50,435 nt of DNA from JBKPCD01 sp046727175. Lineage in GTDB: Bacteria; Acidobacteriota; Vicinamibacteria; Vicinamibacterales; 2-12-FULL-66-21. The notes under the pieces are model-generated. The model worked only from the letters and a program-made list of their open reading frames with translations, was not told the origin of the DNA and searched no databases. How positions within the stretch are numbered: position 1 is the first letter of the stretch; every line of letters begins with the position of its first letter. A program made the translations under genes and the position numbers. Where the stretch lies: positions 1-50,435 of the forward strand of contig JBKPCD010000048.1 of the NCBI GenBank assembly GCA_046727175.1. Reading direction: 5' to 3'. Shown one piece after another: positions 19,137 through 27,778 of the stretch.

Positions 19137-20064
19137 ACCAATCGTGAAGACCTACCTCCTCTCGTTGCCGGAGCGCCTGATCAGGTCCGCGTTGGGTCTG
19201 AGCGCAGGTCTCGCTCGCGAAGTGGGCGAGGTGGCGCTGCCCAAGGGAGTCCGCGAGACGCAGCTGTACCAGAACCTCGTCGACGGCACATTGCGATTCC
19301 TGATCGAGCAGGTCGGCGGTGTCGAAGGCGTGTATTCAGCCGACGAAGCGCTGCCCGATGATTTTCTCGCCAGGCGCACAGCTGGGAATGCAGTGGAAGC
19401 GCTGGGTATCGTCGCGTTTCGCGTCTCCCCGGTCTGGGTCCTCGCAGCGCTTGCCGATCTCTGCGGGATGGGCCGGCAGCTGATTCCCGAGATCGCGGAA
19501 GCACTCAAGGCGAAGAGTCTGCTGGACGCGGACGCTGAATTCACCAGCGTCGATCAGATCCTCGACGGGCTCGAGCGAACGTCGGCACGCCTCGCCGCCA
19601 CCATCAATGCGCCTCCGCTCGATGTTGCGGCGTTGCGAAGCGAGTGGAACAGTCTTCGTCAGGAGTTTCGGTCCCTGGGACCGGACCTTGCGCCCCCGGC
19701 GGAATCGATCGCCGGACTGTGGTCGCAGCTCAAGGACGAATCTGCACACCAGCAACGGTCGATCTTCGAAACGTCGTCGATGTTGGCGCTATCGGCCGTG
19801 CGGGCGCTGCCCGAGGGTGTGCGCTGGCTCTCCGCGTCTGCGCGCGCCGGCGCAACCCACACCAGCCGCCTGGTCGCGTCAGCTCTCCTCGAGCAGTACA
19901 AGCGAACCCTGAACGACATCCGGCAGGTTGGTTATCTGCATTACGCGCGACGGCAGCTTCGACCATACGTGCGCGCGGCAGTAGCCCAGTTCGCGCCACG
20001 TCGGCTCACGCTCACGGAACGAGTGCTCGAGAAAATCCGGTCGATGCGGAGATCCGATGTGTGA
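19126..20064 (+). CDS. Conserved hypothetical protein, helical
   Basis: 312 residues, mostly alpha-helical, rich in Ala/Leu/Arg. Conserved-looking parts are YLLSLPERLIRSALGLSAGL, VRETQLYQNLVDGTLRFLIE and GIVAFRVSPVWVLAALADLC. I know similar proteins only as uncharacterised. GTG 19126 overlaps the upstream gene by 11 bp; the GTG at 19144 (VKTYLLSLPER) would remove the overlap. Likely the third gene of a small operon beginning with the AlkD-like gene. Confidence 0.75.
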   Translation: MPGRPIVKTYLLSLPERLIRSALGLSAGLAREVGEVALPKGVRETQLYQNLVDGTLRFLIEQVGGVEGVYSADEALPDDFLARRTAGNAVEALGIVAFRVSPVWVLAALADLCGMGRQLIPEIAEALKAKSLLDADAEFTSVDQILDGLERTSARLAATINAPPLDVAALRSEWNSLRQEFRSLGPDLAPPAESIAGLWSQLKDESAHQQRSIFETSSMLALSAVRALPEGVRWLSASARAGATHTSRLVASALLEQYKRTLNDIRQVGYLHYARRQLRPYVRAAVAQFAPRRLTLTERVLEKIRSMRRSDV

Positions 20065-20366
20065 CGGACGTTTCGTTCGCAGGATGAAACGATCTCCACT
20101 GTCACGCGCCGACGGCGATTCCACCAATGACCACGAAGGCACGATGATCACGCGATCTGCCATTCAGGATGCGTTGTTCAGCATCCTGCTGATCGCATTC
20201 GCGTGGCAACGTCATCGCAAAACTCGGAGTGTGCCGTTCCGTATTGGCGTCGCTCGTCCTGTTGTACGATCCTGTCGGCGGATGGACCGAATTGAACCGG
20301 GCCCTTCCCGTTCCCATGTTCAGTGCCCGTCGTCGGGCGGCGCTCTCTCGTATCCGTGGAGGTTGC
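20065..20366. other. Intergenic region with a 7-bp hairpin
   Basis: AGGATGC (20166-20172) and GCATCCT (20181-20187) form a stem. The Shine-Dalgarno GGAGG for the next gene lies just before 20367. No gene recognised. Confidence 0.4.
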
Positions 20367-20690
20367 ATGGCATCTCGAGCCGATACGATCTTCGTGGGAC
20401 TAAAAGGAACCGTCGTCGCGATCGATCGGTCGACTGGCGTGACGCAGTGGAGCACCGACCTGAAGGGCTCCGATTTCGTCAACGTCACGCTGCAGAACGG
20501 CGACTTGTTTGCCGCGTGTCGCGGCCGCCTCTATCGACTCGATCCGGATAGCGGCACGATCCAGTGGTGCAACCAGCTGCCTGGACTGGGTTACGGCATT
20601 GTGACGATTGCAGGCGCGTCACAGGTCGCGGCAGGGGAGGAGAAAAGACGGCGCGATGCTCGCGCGGCCGCGGCTGCCGCGTCGTCTTGA
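20367..20690 (+). CDS. Short PQQ-like beta-propeller repeat protein
   Basis: 107 residues from the ATG after GTGGAGGTTGC. It holds two consecutive PQQ/BamB-like blades: TIFVGLKGTVVAIDRSTGVT then LFAACRGRLYRLDPDSGTIQ, each with the xLyaLDxxtGxxxW pattern, and ends in an Arg/Ala tail. No signal peptide, so it is cytoplasmic. Full propellers need six to eight blades; this would have to oligomerise or serve as a small strand-exchange protein. Conserved enough to be real. Confidence 0.72.
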   Translation: MASRADTIFVGLKGTVVAIDRSTGVTQWSTDLKGSDFVNVTLQNGDLFAACRGRLYRLDPDSGTIQWCNQLPGLGYGIVTIAGASQVAAGEEKRRRDARAAAAAASS

Positions 20691-20712
20691 ATCCGATGAA
20701 TAATCCTCGGGC

Positions 20713-21162
20713 GTGAAAGTAAGCATCACGATGGCTCGTGACCAAAGCCGCAAGCAAAAGCTCCCGGAGCAGGTCGCGGTCATCGCGCTTCGCCGCACCG
20801 ACGATCTCGTGCACATGTGCCTGATTCGCAGGAAGGGATCCCGAAAGTGGGGAATCCCGAAGGGTTTTGTCGACGCCGGCGATACTCCGGAGGAGGCGGC
20901 GTTGAACGAGGCCTGTGAAGAGGCGGGGCTGACGGGGCACCTGATCGGCGACAGCATCGGCAGCTACGACTATGAGAAGCGCGGCATCGAATACACCGTC
21001 GCTGTGTACTTGATGGAGGTGCTCAACGAGCAGCCGATCTGGCAGGAAATGACCTTTCGCGAGCGCCGATGGTCGGCGCTGCAGGAGGCGAACGCGCTGT
21101 TGTCGGCGCATCCCGTTCGACCTCTGCTCGATCGTGCAGCCGCAAAGATCGTCGAGCGATGA
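20713..21162 (+). CDS. NUDIX hydrolase
   Basis: 149 residues. The Nudix box reads GFVDAGDTPEEAALNEACEE followed by AGL. The box Glu residues EACEE are kept, but the usual Arg of REUxEE is Asn here and the first Glu is Asp. The preceding SRKWGIPKGFVDAGDT resembles diphosphoinositol-polyphosphate or Ap4A hydrolases. GTG 20713 or ATG 20731 start. The stop overlaps the next start as ATGA, so the two genes are translationally coupled. Confidence 0.9.
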   Translation: MKVSITMARDQSRKQKLPEQVAVIALRRTDDLVHMCLIRRKGSRKWGIPKGFVDAGDTPEEAALNEACEEAGLTGHLIGDSIGSYDYEKRGIEYTVAVYLMEVLNEQPIWQEMTFRERRWSALQEANALLSAHPVRPLLDRAAAKIVER

Positions 21163-22706
21163 AAGCAGTGAACGTGGGGCACGTCGACGTCGTCGTCATT
21201 GGCGCGGGTCCGGCCGGAGCGGCAATCGGCAAGGTGCTCGCGTCTTGGGGCCATACGGTCTGTATCCTGAGCAAGCAGAGCGACCAATCGCGCGGTCTCG
21301 CCGAGTCGCTGCCGCCGAGCACGAAAAAGCTGCTCGAGGCGGTTGGCGTCCTGGACGAGGTCGACCGTGCAGGGTTTACGCGCACGACGGGGAATACGGT
21401 GCGGTGGGCGTCGCGCGATCCACGCGTCGAGAAATTCGATCCGTCGGGCCGCACGTACGGCTATCAGGTCTTTCGTCCCGATTTCGATCGCGTGCTGCTC
21501 GAATCGGCGGCCGTGGCCGGAGCACACATCTGCGTTTGCACGGTTCGGCGTGCCTACATCGATCCTGCTGGAGCGACGCCGCTCGTCGAATACGAACACG
21601 ACGTCCGTTGCGAGTCCATCTCCAGTCGCTTCGTCATCGATTGCTCGGGCCGCGCCGGCGTGATCGCCAGACCGTATCGACGGTTCGAACCGAACCATCG
21701 CACGTACGCGCTCGTTGGTGTTTGGGACGGACCGTTCTCATCGGGACGCTCGAGTTCTTCGGTGCGTACCGAGATCGCGGTTGTCGCAGACCGCATCACC
21801 GTTTCGCACGAACAGGCGCACACCATCGTCGAAACCTACGAGGACGGCTGGGCATGGTCAGTGCCGCTCTCCAATTCGACGCGGCACGTCGGCACGATGG
21901 TGGATGTCAGCTCGCCCCGCGTGACCAGCGGACGCGACCTCGCCTGTGCCTATCGTGCCGAGATCGCCAAAACCGATCGAGTGGCGCAGATGCTCGACGG
22001 TGCGTCACTGCGGCATGTGTTTGCGTGCGACGCGTCGTTGTACTCGTCGGAGATGTACGCCGGACCGTCGTTTCTCCTGGTTGGCGATGCCGGATCTTTC
22101 ATCGACCCGTTATCGTCATTCGGTGTGAAGAAGGCGCTCGCGTCGGCGTGGATCGGCGCGGTGGCCGTCCACACGTCGCTCACGCATCCCGATCGGGCGC
22201 AGATCGCGCTGGAATTCTTCTCGCAGTGGGAACGCGATCTCTATACGACGCACCTGGGGCGCTCGCGCGAATTCGCACGGACCGCTCACGACACACATCC
22301 GCATCGGTTTTGGGCCACTCGCGCGTCGGTGGAAGTTCCCGATCAGCCCTCCGATGACGCTTCTCTGGTGCGTGATCCCGATGTACAACGCGCGTTCGAG
22401 ATGCTGAGGCAATCTGCGGACGTCGAGCTCGCGCCGGTCGACCACGTGCGGTTCGTCCAGCGGCCGGTCATCAAAGGTCGCGAGGTCGTTCTGGAGCCCG
22501 CGATCCCGCTGCGGCCCCAGAAGGCCTCCAGCATCAGGTTTCTGGACAACGTCGACCTGATTGCGCTAGTGCAGCTGTCGCGGGATCACGGGCGTGTGCC
22601 CGATCTGTTCGACGCGTACTGCCGAAGCCATGCGCCGGCGGCGCTTCCAAGCGTCCTTGCCGGGTTGTCATTTCTGATCGCCAAAGGAATGATCGAGTGC
22701 CGTTGA
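21159..22706 (+). CDS. Halogenase-like FAD monooxygenase, candidate QhpG
   Basis: 515 residues. GAGPAGAAIGKVLASWG (residues about 11-27) is the FAD Rossmann motif; GWAWSVPLS is the WxWxIP-like motif of flavin halogenases and related tryptophan-oxidising enzymes; LLVGDAGSFIDPLSSFGVKK is the second FAD motif. QHNDH maturation requires a FAD monooxygenase, QhpG, that dihydroxylates a tryptophan of the gamma subunit (known from Paracoccus). No other flavin hydroxylase is in this window, and this gene lies on the same strand 1.7 kb before qhpA. The role is therefore inferred; it might instead be an unrelated halogenase or reductase. Confidence 0.85.
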   Translation: MKAVNVGHVDVVVIGAGPAGAAIGKVLASWGHTVCILSKQSDQSRGLAESLPPSTKKLLEAVGVLDEVDRAGFTRTTGNTVRWASRDPRVEKFDPSGRTYGYQVFRPDFDRVLLESAAVAGAHICVCTVRRAYIDPAGATPLVEYEHDVRCESISSRFVIDCSGRAGVIARPYRRFEPNHRTYALVGVWDGPFSSGRSSSSVRTEIAVVADRITVSHEQAHTIVETYEDGWAWSVPLSNSTRHVGTMVDVSSPRVTSGRDLACAYRAEIAKTDRVAQMLDGASLRHVFACDASLYSSEMYAGPSFLLVGDAGSFIDPLSSFGVKKALASAWIGAVAVHTSLTHPDRAQIALEFFSQWERDLYTTHLGRSREFARTAHDTHPHRFWATRASVEVPDQPSDDASLVRDPDVQRAFEMLRQSADVELAPVDHVRFVQRPVIKGREVVLEPAIPLRPQKASSIRFLDNVDLIALVQLSRDHGRVPDLFDAYCRSHAPAALPSVLAGLSFLIAKGMIECR

Positions 22707-22725
22707 CGCAGAAGACGGAGTGACC

Positions 22726-23121
22726 ATGGCGAAGACCCAGTTCAAGTCCGTGGATGCGTACATCACCTCCCAGCCGAAGCCGGTCCAGCCGGTGCTCGAG
22801 CAGGTCAGGAGCACGATCCGTAAAGCTGTACCGGGAGCCGAGGAGATGATCTCCTACGGCATTCCCACGTACAAGCTGCACGGCCGTCCGGTTCTGTACT
22901 TCGGGGCCTGGAGCGAGCATTACTCGCTGTACCCCTCCGACGATCGCCTCGCAGCGACGTTCAAGGATGAACTCGCACCGTACGAGGTCGAAAAGGGCAC
23001 GATTCGCTTCCCGTTTTCCGGGCGCGTTCCCGTGAAGTTGATTCAGGGAATCGCGAAGTTTCGCGCAAGGGAAGTGGTCGAGCACGAGGAGGCGAAAGCG
23101 GCCAGGCGGAGGAACGGCTAG
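22726..23121 (+). CDS. DUF1801 (YdhG-like) protein
   Basis: 131 residues starting MAKTQFKSVDAYITSQPKPV. The conserved core EEMISYGIPTYKLHGRPVLY, then FGAWSEHYSLYP and KGTIRFPFSGRVPVKLIQGI identifies the DUF1801/YdhG group, which shares a frataxin-like or DeoC-binding fold and has been linked to iron handling. ATG 22726 with GGAG upstream. It follows the FAD enzyme by 19 nt and may be in its transcript. Confidence 0.92.
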   Translation: MAKTQFKSVDAYITSQPKPVQPVLEQVRSTIRKAVPGAEEMISYGIPTYKLHGRPVLYFGAWSEHYSLYPSDDRLAATFKDELAPYEVEKGTIRFPFSGRVPVKLIQGIAKFRAREVVEHEEAKAARRRNG

Positions 23122-23143
23122 CGGTTCGTCACGTCTGCTGCTG

Positions 23144-24184
23144 TCACAGAAACACCTCGCAGCTGCCTTTCCCGATCGTGCCGCCGAACGACTGGCCCTT
23201 CCAGCGCGCCTGGCAGAAGGAACGGACGGACGATGCGGGGTTGGCGAAGACGCCGGTCTCGTACTCGTCGACGTAGTCGTCGTTGGTATCGCTGTCCGAA
23301 TCCCTCTTCGTGATTCCGCAAATGAACGGATTCCCGGACACCACCGGGTCGGCATACATGCTTTCAATCGACGCAGACGTGAAATCCCCGCCCCACGTTT
23401 CGATCTCGCTGCCGATGCTTCGATAGAAGACGTAGTTCGTCTTCCACGAACGAAACCGCATGTGCGCCGAGCCCTTCCAGAAATCCAGTTGCGATGGATT
23501 TCTGCTCGCGATGACGATCGCGTCCTCGCTGTGTTCGACGAGCGTCCGTGGGCCGTTCAGCGCCGCGGCCTCTCGAAGCTGCTGGCTGCGAATCGCGTCG
23601 GGATCCAATCCAAGATCGACGCTCGTGATGCCGCCGCGGCGCTCCGCCGCGAGCTCGAAGGGCATGAGGTGGAAATTCTCTCGTCCCACCGTCACCCATC
23701 CATGTTCGTCCGTGATGGCGTCGAGGATCGGATCGCCGAACGTGAAGATCGGCCGTCCGGTACGGTCGACTCGCTGATATTTGCCTTTGCGTGTGACGTG
23801 GAACCGACCGGGTCCGCCGCTCTGTGCGAGCCCGAGCACATCCGAGATGTAGCGCCTCAGCTCGTCGACGGTCGCGAAGGTCGAGCGCTCAGGACGCAGG
23901 AACCCGCCCCGTGGAAAAACCAGCTCGGTCTTGCCCGACTCGAACGTGCTTGCCGTCGCGTTGGTGTCGATGGCCAGTCGGGTTGCCGTCCTCTTCTCGC
24001 GGCTCTGCGCCGGTCTGTCGGGATCGGGGAAGCGCTCCTGACGGCTCGCCAACGCGGCTCGCAGAGCCTGTGACGTGGGATCGTCCTCGGCCGCGGATTC
24101 CTGCTGCCTGACCAGCTGCTTCAACTGATCTAGATCCATCGCGCGGTAACGATCCACCAAGTCAGCATGCGATTTGTCGCGCAT
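23144..24184 (-). CDS. Unrecognised soluble protein
   Basis: 346 residues, no signal peptide or membrane segment. An N-terminal helical part (LVDRYRAMDLDQLKQLVRQQ) is followed by a beta-rich part with PILDAITDEHGWVTVGRENF and a C-terminal region SIGSEIETWGGDFTSASIES, ending ARWKGQSFGGTIGKGSCEVF with two Cys. I do not recognise the family. It is transcribed divergently from qhpA across a 232-bp gap and sits between the candidate qhpG and the qhp operon. Confidence 0.78.
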   Translation of the reverse strand: MRDKSHADLVDRYRAMDLDQLKQLVRQQESAAEDDPTSQALRAALASRQERFPDPDRPAQSREKRTATRLAIDTNATASTFESGKTELVFPRGGFLRPERSTFATVDELRRYISDVLGLAQSGGPGRFHVTRKGKYQRVDRTGRPIFTFGDPILDAITDEHGWVTVGRENFHLMPFELAAERRGGITSVDLGLDPDAIRSQQLREAAALNGPRTLVEHSEDAIVIASRNPSQLDFWKGSAHMRFRSWKTNYVFYRSIGSEIETWGGDFTSASIESMYADPVVSGNPFICGITKRDSDSDTNDDYVDEYETGVFANPASSVRSFCQARWKGQSFGGTIGKGSCEVFL

Positions 24185-24416
24185 ATCGTCTCCGTACCGT
24201 CGTATCGCGATCTTCTACAACACGATGCTGATGCAAGCAAGGTCAGCGCATCGGGCCAGTCCGTCGTGACGTGATGTCTACCGCTCCCCTGCTTCCATCA
24301 ATTCCATCGAAGCTGTCGATCTGACAATTCCCTCGGGCTCCTGCCGAAATCGGCGCTGAACGCCCGCCAGCCGATTCGCACGAAGCATTCGCAACAGGAA
24401 GGTGTAGACTCTGCGC
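24185..24416. promoter_or_regulatory. Divergent control region upstream of qhpA
   Basis: Must hold the promoters of the qhp operon and of the minus-strand gene. I see no strong -35/-10 pair and no obvious operator; AGGAAGG at about 24398 is rather far (12 nt) from the qhpA ATG. Confidence 0.45.
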
Positions 24417-26174
24417 ATGCCGACACTGATCCGTCGCGTGGCGCTCGCTGGTGCGCTGTACGCGGCGGCTATCACCCGCGCACAAGAGAGCGCGCAGGCG
24501 CCCGCGACTCCTCCAAAGCCGGACGAGGGAATCCCGATCAGAAACGAACTGGTCCAGGCGAAGTGCGGAGCGTGCCACAAGAGCGACGATCAGGGACGGA
24601 TGACGCGGATCTCGTACCGCCGCGCGACGCCCGAGAACTGGGAGCGCACGATCAAGCGCATGGTGACGCTCAATAAAGTGAGCCTCGAGCCTGCCGACGC
24701 GCGGAACATCCTGAAGTATCTGGCCGATCAGCAGGGGCTCGCGCCCGAGGAAGAACGCCCCATCGCGTTCGAGGCCGAGCGCAGAGTGGTCGAATACACC
24801 TACGCAGCGGACAAGGAGACGGCGGACCTGTGTTCGTCCTGTCACACGATGGCCCGCGTGCTGAGCGATCGACGCACGAAGGAAGAATGGCAACTGCTCG
24901 TCGCGATGCATCGCGGATACTACCCGCTGGTCGACAACCAGCCGATGAACAACGGCCCCGGCTTCCGCCGGTCGCGTCCGGCGCAGACCGACCCGGGAGC
25001 CGATGGCCGTCCACCCGACAATCGTCAGCCGATGGACAAGGCCATCGATCACCTCGCAAAGGAGCTGCCGTTGAGAACGCCCGCGTGGTCCGCGTGGTCC
25101 GCTGCGGTGCAGCCGCCGAAGCTCTCGGGACGCTGGGTGGTGACTGGCACCGCCGCCGGCAAGGGCATGATCTACGGGCTGCAGGTGATCACGGCGGATC
25201 CGGGCGCACCAGACAGCTTTACAACGGAGACACGCTACACGATCGCGAGAACGGGCGAGACGGTGACGCGCACCGGAAAGGCCCTCATCTACACCGGCTA
25301 TCAGTGGCGCGGACGTGGCACGCCCGCCGGAGCGGATCAGCCCTGGCGTGAAGTCCTCTTCGTCGAGCGTGACTGGAAGACGATGTGGGGCCGATGGTTC
25401 ACCGGCGCGTACGACGAAACCGGAATCGACGTAAAGCTCGTTCGCCTTGGCACCGAGCCGATCGTGTTCGGCACGAGCGTGAGCGCGCTGAAGACGTCGG
25501 CATCGGCCTCGCCGGTGAAGATCTTCGGAGCAAACCTTCCCCCGATGGTGCGACCCGAGGACGTCACCTTCGGTCAGGGAATCAAGGTCTCTCGAATCGT
25601 GAGTGCGCGTCCCGAGGAGATTGCGCTCGAAGTTGATGTCGCTCCGAATGCGCCGATCGGACCACGCGACATTTCGCTGGCAGGCACCGTCAAGGCATCA
25701 GCGCTCGTCGTCTACGACAAGATCGATGGCATCAAGGTCGTGCCACAGGCGGGGATGGCGCGCGTCGGAGGCGCCAACTTCCCAAAGCAACTGCAGCAGT
25801 TTGAAGCGGTCGGCATCAACTACGGAGCCGACGGCAAACCCGACACGCCGGACGATCTGAATCTCGGGCTGGTGAACGTGAAATGGTCGGTCGAAGAATA
25901 CACGGCGACGTTCGGCGACGATGACGCTCAGTTCGTCGGCTCGCTGGATCAGACGGGACTATTCACACCGGCCCTCGACGGCCCGAATCCGAAACGGAGC
26001 GGCAACCGGAACAACGTGGGCGACGTCTGGGTAGTTGCGGAGCTGACCGATCAGGCGGAGCCGACCGACAACGGCGCGAAGCCAATGCCCAGAACGCTTC
26101 GGGCCAGGGCACACCTGCTCGTGACGGTCCCGTTGTACATGGCATGGTTCAGCGAGAACGGAGACGGACGATGA
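24417..26174 (+). CDS. qhpA: Quinohemoprotein amine dehydrogenase alpha subunit (di-heme)
   Basis: 585 residues. A signal peptide (about 1-22, RRVALAGALYAAAITRA) is followed by two c-type heme sites, Cys50-x2-Cys53-His54 (CGACH) and Cys139-x2-Cys142-His143 (CSSCH), with GPGFRRSRP between the heme domain and the beta-barrel domains. Later parts (SGRWVVTGTAAGKGMIYGLQ, VFGTSVSALKTSA, and the VAPNAPIGPRDISLAGTV Ig-like segment) match the four-domain alpha subunit. It passes electrons from the quinone of the gamma subunit to external carriers in the periplasm. Longer than Paracoccus QhpA by some tens of residues. The stop overlaps qhpD (ATGA). Confidence 0.95.
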   Translation: MPTLIRRVALAGALYAAAITRAQESAQAPATPPKPDEGIPIRNELVQAKCGACHKSDDQGRMTRISYRRATPENWERTIKRMVTLNKVSLEPADARNILKYLADQQGLAPEEERPIAFEAERRVVEYTYAADKETADLCSSCHTMARVLSDRRTKEEWQLLVAMHRGYYPLVDNQPMNNGPGFRRSRPAQTDPGADGRPPDNRQPMDKAIDHLAKELPLRTPAWSAWSAAVQPPKLSGRWVVTGTAAGKGMIYGLQVITADPGAPDSFTTETRYTIARTGETVTRTGKALIYTGYQWRGRGTPAGADQPWREVLFVERDWKTMWGRWFTGAYDETGIDVKLVRLGTEPIVFGTSVSALKTSASASPVKIFGANLPPMVRPEDVTFGQGIKVSRIVSARPEEIALEVDVAPNAPIGPRDISLAGTVKASALVVYDKIDGIKVVPQAGMARVGGANFPKQLQQFEAVGINYGADGKPDTPDDLNLGLVNVKWSVEEYTATFGDDDAQFVGSLDQTGLFTPALDGPNPKRSGNRNNVGDVWVVAELTDQAEPTDNGAKPMPRTLRARAHLLVTVPLYMAWFSENGDGR

Positions 26175-27694
26175 CCACGTCCGCACGCCAAGGCCCAGAA
26201 GAACGCGTGTCGGGGTCCCCGCGTTCGGCACCCCAACACGCAGAACAACGCAGGTCGGGGACCCCGCGGTGGGTCGCCCGTGAGCATCACCGGTTCGAAG
26301 CCGCGGGGAAACCGTTCGTGTACCTCGTGCCGAGCGCCGCGGTTTTCGGCCTCGACGAGACCGCTGACGTGATCCTCCGAAGGGTGAGTGAACGCCCGCA
26401 TACGCGCGACGAGCTCTCCGCGGCGCTTGACGACGTCGACTCGAGATCAAATCTCGACTCCACTCTTGCGGAGTTGTCGCGCGTGCGCGCGATTCGTGAG
26501 ATCGACGCGTCGCCGGAGCCGCAGCCGAAGATCATTCCGTTGGCGCCGTTCCCGCTGACCACGATGGTCCTGAACGTGACGAATCAGTGCAACTTGAGCT
26601 GCGAGTACTGCTACGAGTACGGCGAGGACAAGATCGTCGATACCGAGAACGGGAAGCAGCCGAAGTTCATGACCGAGGAGACCGCGCAGCAAAGTGTGGA
26701 TTTCCTGCTTCGCGAGTCCGGCGGCAACAAGGTTGCGCACGTCACCTTCTTCGGCGGTGAGACGCTGCTGAACTTTCCGGTCCTGGTGAAAACAATCGCC
26801 TACGCCCGCCAGCGCGCTGCGGAGCTCGGGAAAGAGGTCGATTTCAGCCTGACGACCAACGCGACGCTGCTCAAGCCCGACGTGATCGAGTTTCTGGCCC
26901 AGAACCGCGTCGGCGTGACGATCTCCATTGACGGACCCAAAGAGGTTCAGGACAAGTTTCGCGTCTTTCACAACGGCGCCGGCAGCTACGACATCGTCGC
27001 GCCAAAGATCAAGGAGCTGTTGAAGCGGCATCGCAGCCGCCCGATTGGTGCCCGCGTCACCTTGACGTCGGGCAAGATGGACGTCAGGCGAATCTATCGG
27101 CACCTAACGGAGGACATCGGCTTCTGGGAAGTGGGGTTCGCGCCGGTGACGACCTCGCCGAATCGTCGTCACGCGATCTCCGAGAATGGCTACGACGAGA
27201 TGCTCGCGCAATTCCGTGATCTGGCGTTCGAGTTTCTCGAAGCGGCCGTCGAGAACAGACATCACGGGTTCTCGAACGTGAAGGAGACGCTCGAGGAACT
27301 GCACAAAGGCATCAGCAAGGCGTTTCCGTGCGGTGCGGGGCTCGGCCTGATGGGCGTCGCGACCGACGGCGACGTGGCGTTGTGCCATCGGTTCGCCGGA
27401 TCCGACGTCCACAAGTTCGGGACCGTTCGGGACGGCGTCGATCGCAACGCCCAGCTGGCGTTCCTCGAGGCACATCACATCGCGAACAAGACCGATTGCC
27501 ACACGTGCTGGGCGCGCCCGCTCTGCGCGGGCGGCTGCTATCATGAGGCGCACACGCGATACGGCGAGACGACGCGACCGAATCTGCACTACTGCAACTG
27601 GATCCGCGGGTGGACCGATGTCTGCCTGCAGGTGTACGGCGCGCTGTCGGAGCGCAATCCGGCGTTTTTGGCGCAGTTCGATCGGGATTCGTAG
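26171..27694 (+). CDS. qhpD: Radical-SAM peptide thioether maturase for QHNDH gamma subunit
   Basis: 507 residues. The radical SAM cluster site is Cys140-x3-Cys144-x2-Cys147 (NQCNLSCEYCYEYG), followed by FFGGETLLNF. The C-terminal SPASM region has the Cys-rich run TDCHTCWARPLCAGGCYHEA ending in HYC, for two auxiliary clusters. QhpD forms the three Cys-to-Asp/Glu thioether bonds in QhpC. The N-terminal 30-35 residues are not conserved: they come from a 45-bp direct repeat (28-bp cores at 26196-26223 and 26241-26268). The conserved leader-binding (RRE-like) domain follows (FVYLVPSAAVFGLDETADVI). Confidence 0.96.
   Translation: MTTSARQGPEERVSGSPRSAPQHAEQRRSGTPRWVAREHHRFEAAGKPFVYLVPSAAVFGLDETADVILRRVSERPHTRDELSAALDDVDSRSNLDSTLAELSRVRAIREIDASPEPQPKIIPLAPFPLTTMVLNVTNQCNLSCEYCYEYGEDKIVDTENGKQPKFMTEETAQQSVDFLLRESGGNKVAHVTFFGGETLLNFPVLVKTIAYARQRAAELGKEVDFSLTTNATLLKPDVIEFLAQNRVGVTISIDGPKEVQDKFRVFHNGAGSYDIVAPKIKELLKRHRSRPIGARVTLTSGKMDVRRIYRHLTEDIGFWEVGFAPVTTSPNRRHAISENGYDEMLAQFRDLAFEFLEAAVENRHHGFSNVKETLEELHKGISKAFPCGAGLGLMGVATDGDVALCHRFAGSDVHKFGTVRDGVDRNAQLAFLEAHHIANKTDCHTCWARPLCAGGCYHEAHTRYGETTRPNLHYCNWIRGWTDVCLQVYGALSERNPAFLAQFDRDS
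26196..26268 (+). repeat. 45-bp direct repeat inside the 5' end of qhpD
   Basis: CAGAAsAACGCnnGTCGGGG-type 28-bp cores at 26196-26223 and 26241-26268 differ at 4 positions and are exactly 45 bp apart, so the frame is kept. Each core contains a GGGGwCCCC palindrome. Confidence 0.7.
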
Positions 27695-27711
27695 CATCCG
27701 TTGGTTTGTGG

Positions 27712-27760
27712 GGCGCGGTCTTCAGACCGCGCCGCGCCGGCGGGGCTTGAAAGCCCCGCC
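27712..27760 (+). repeat. Two perfect hairpins between qhpD and qhpC
   Basis: First stem GGCGCGGTCT (27712-27721), loop TC, AGACCGCGCC (27724-27733). Second stem GGCGGGGCTT (27739-27748), loop GA, AAGCCCCGCC (27751-27760). Both are perfect 10-bp palindromes, 18 nt before the qhpC start. This twin palindrome has the look of a dispersed acidobacterial intergenic repeat; inside this operon it may attenuate or process the message. Confidence 0.75.
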
Positions 27761-27778
27761 CTACGATGTGGGAAGCAC

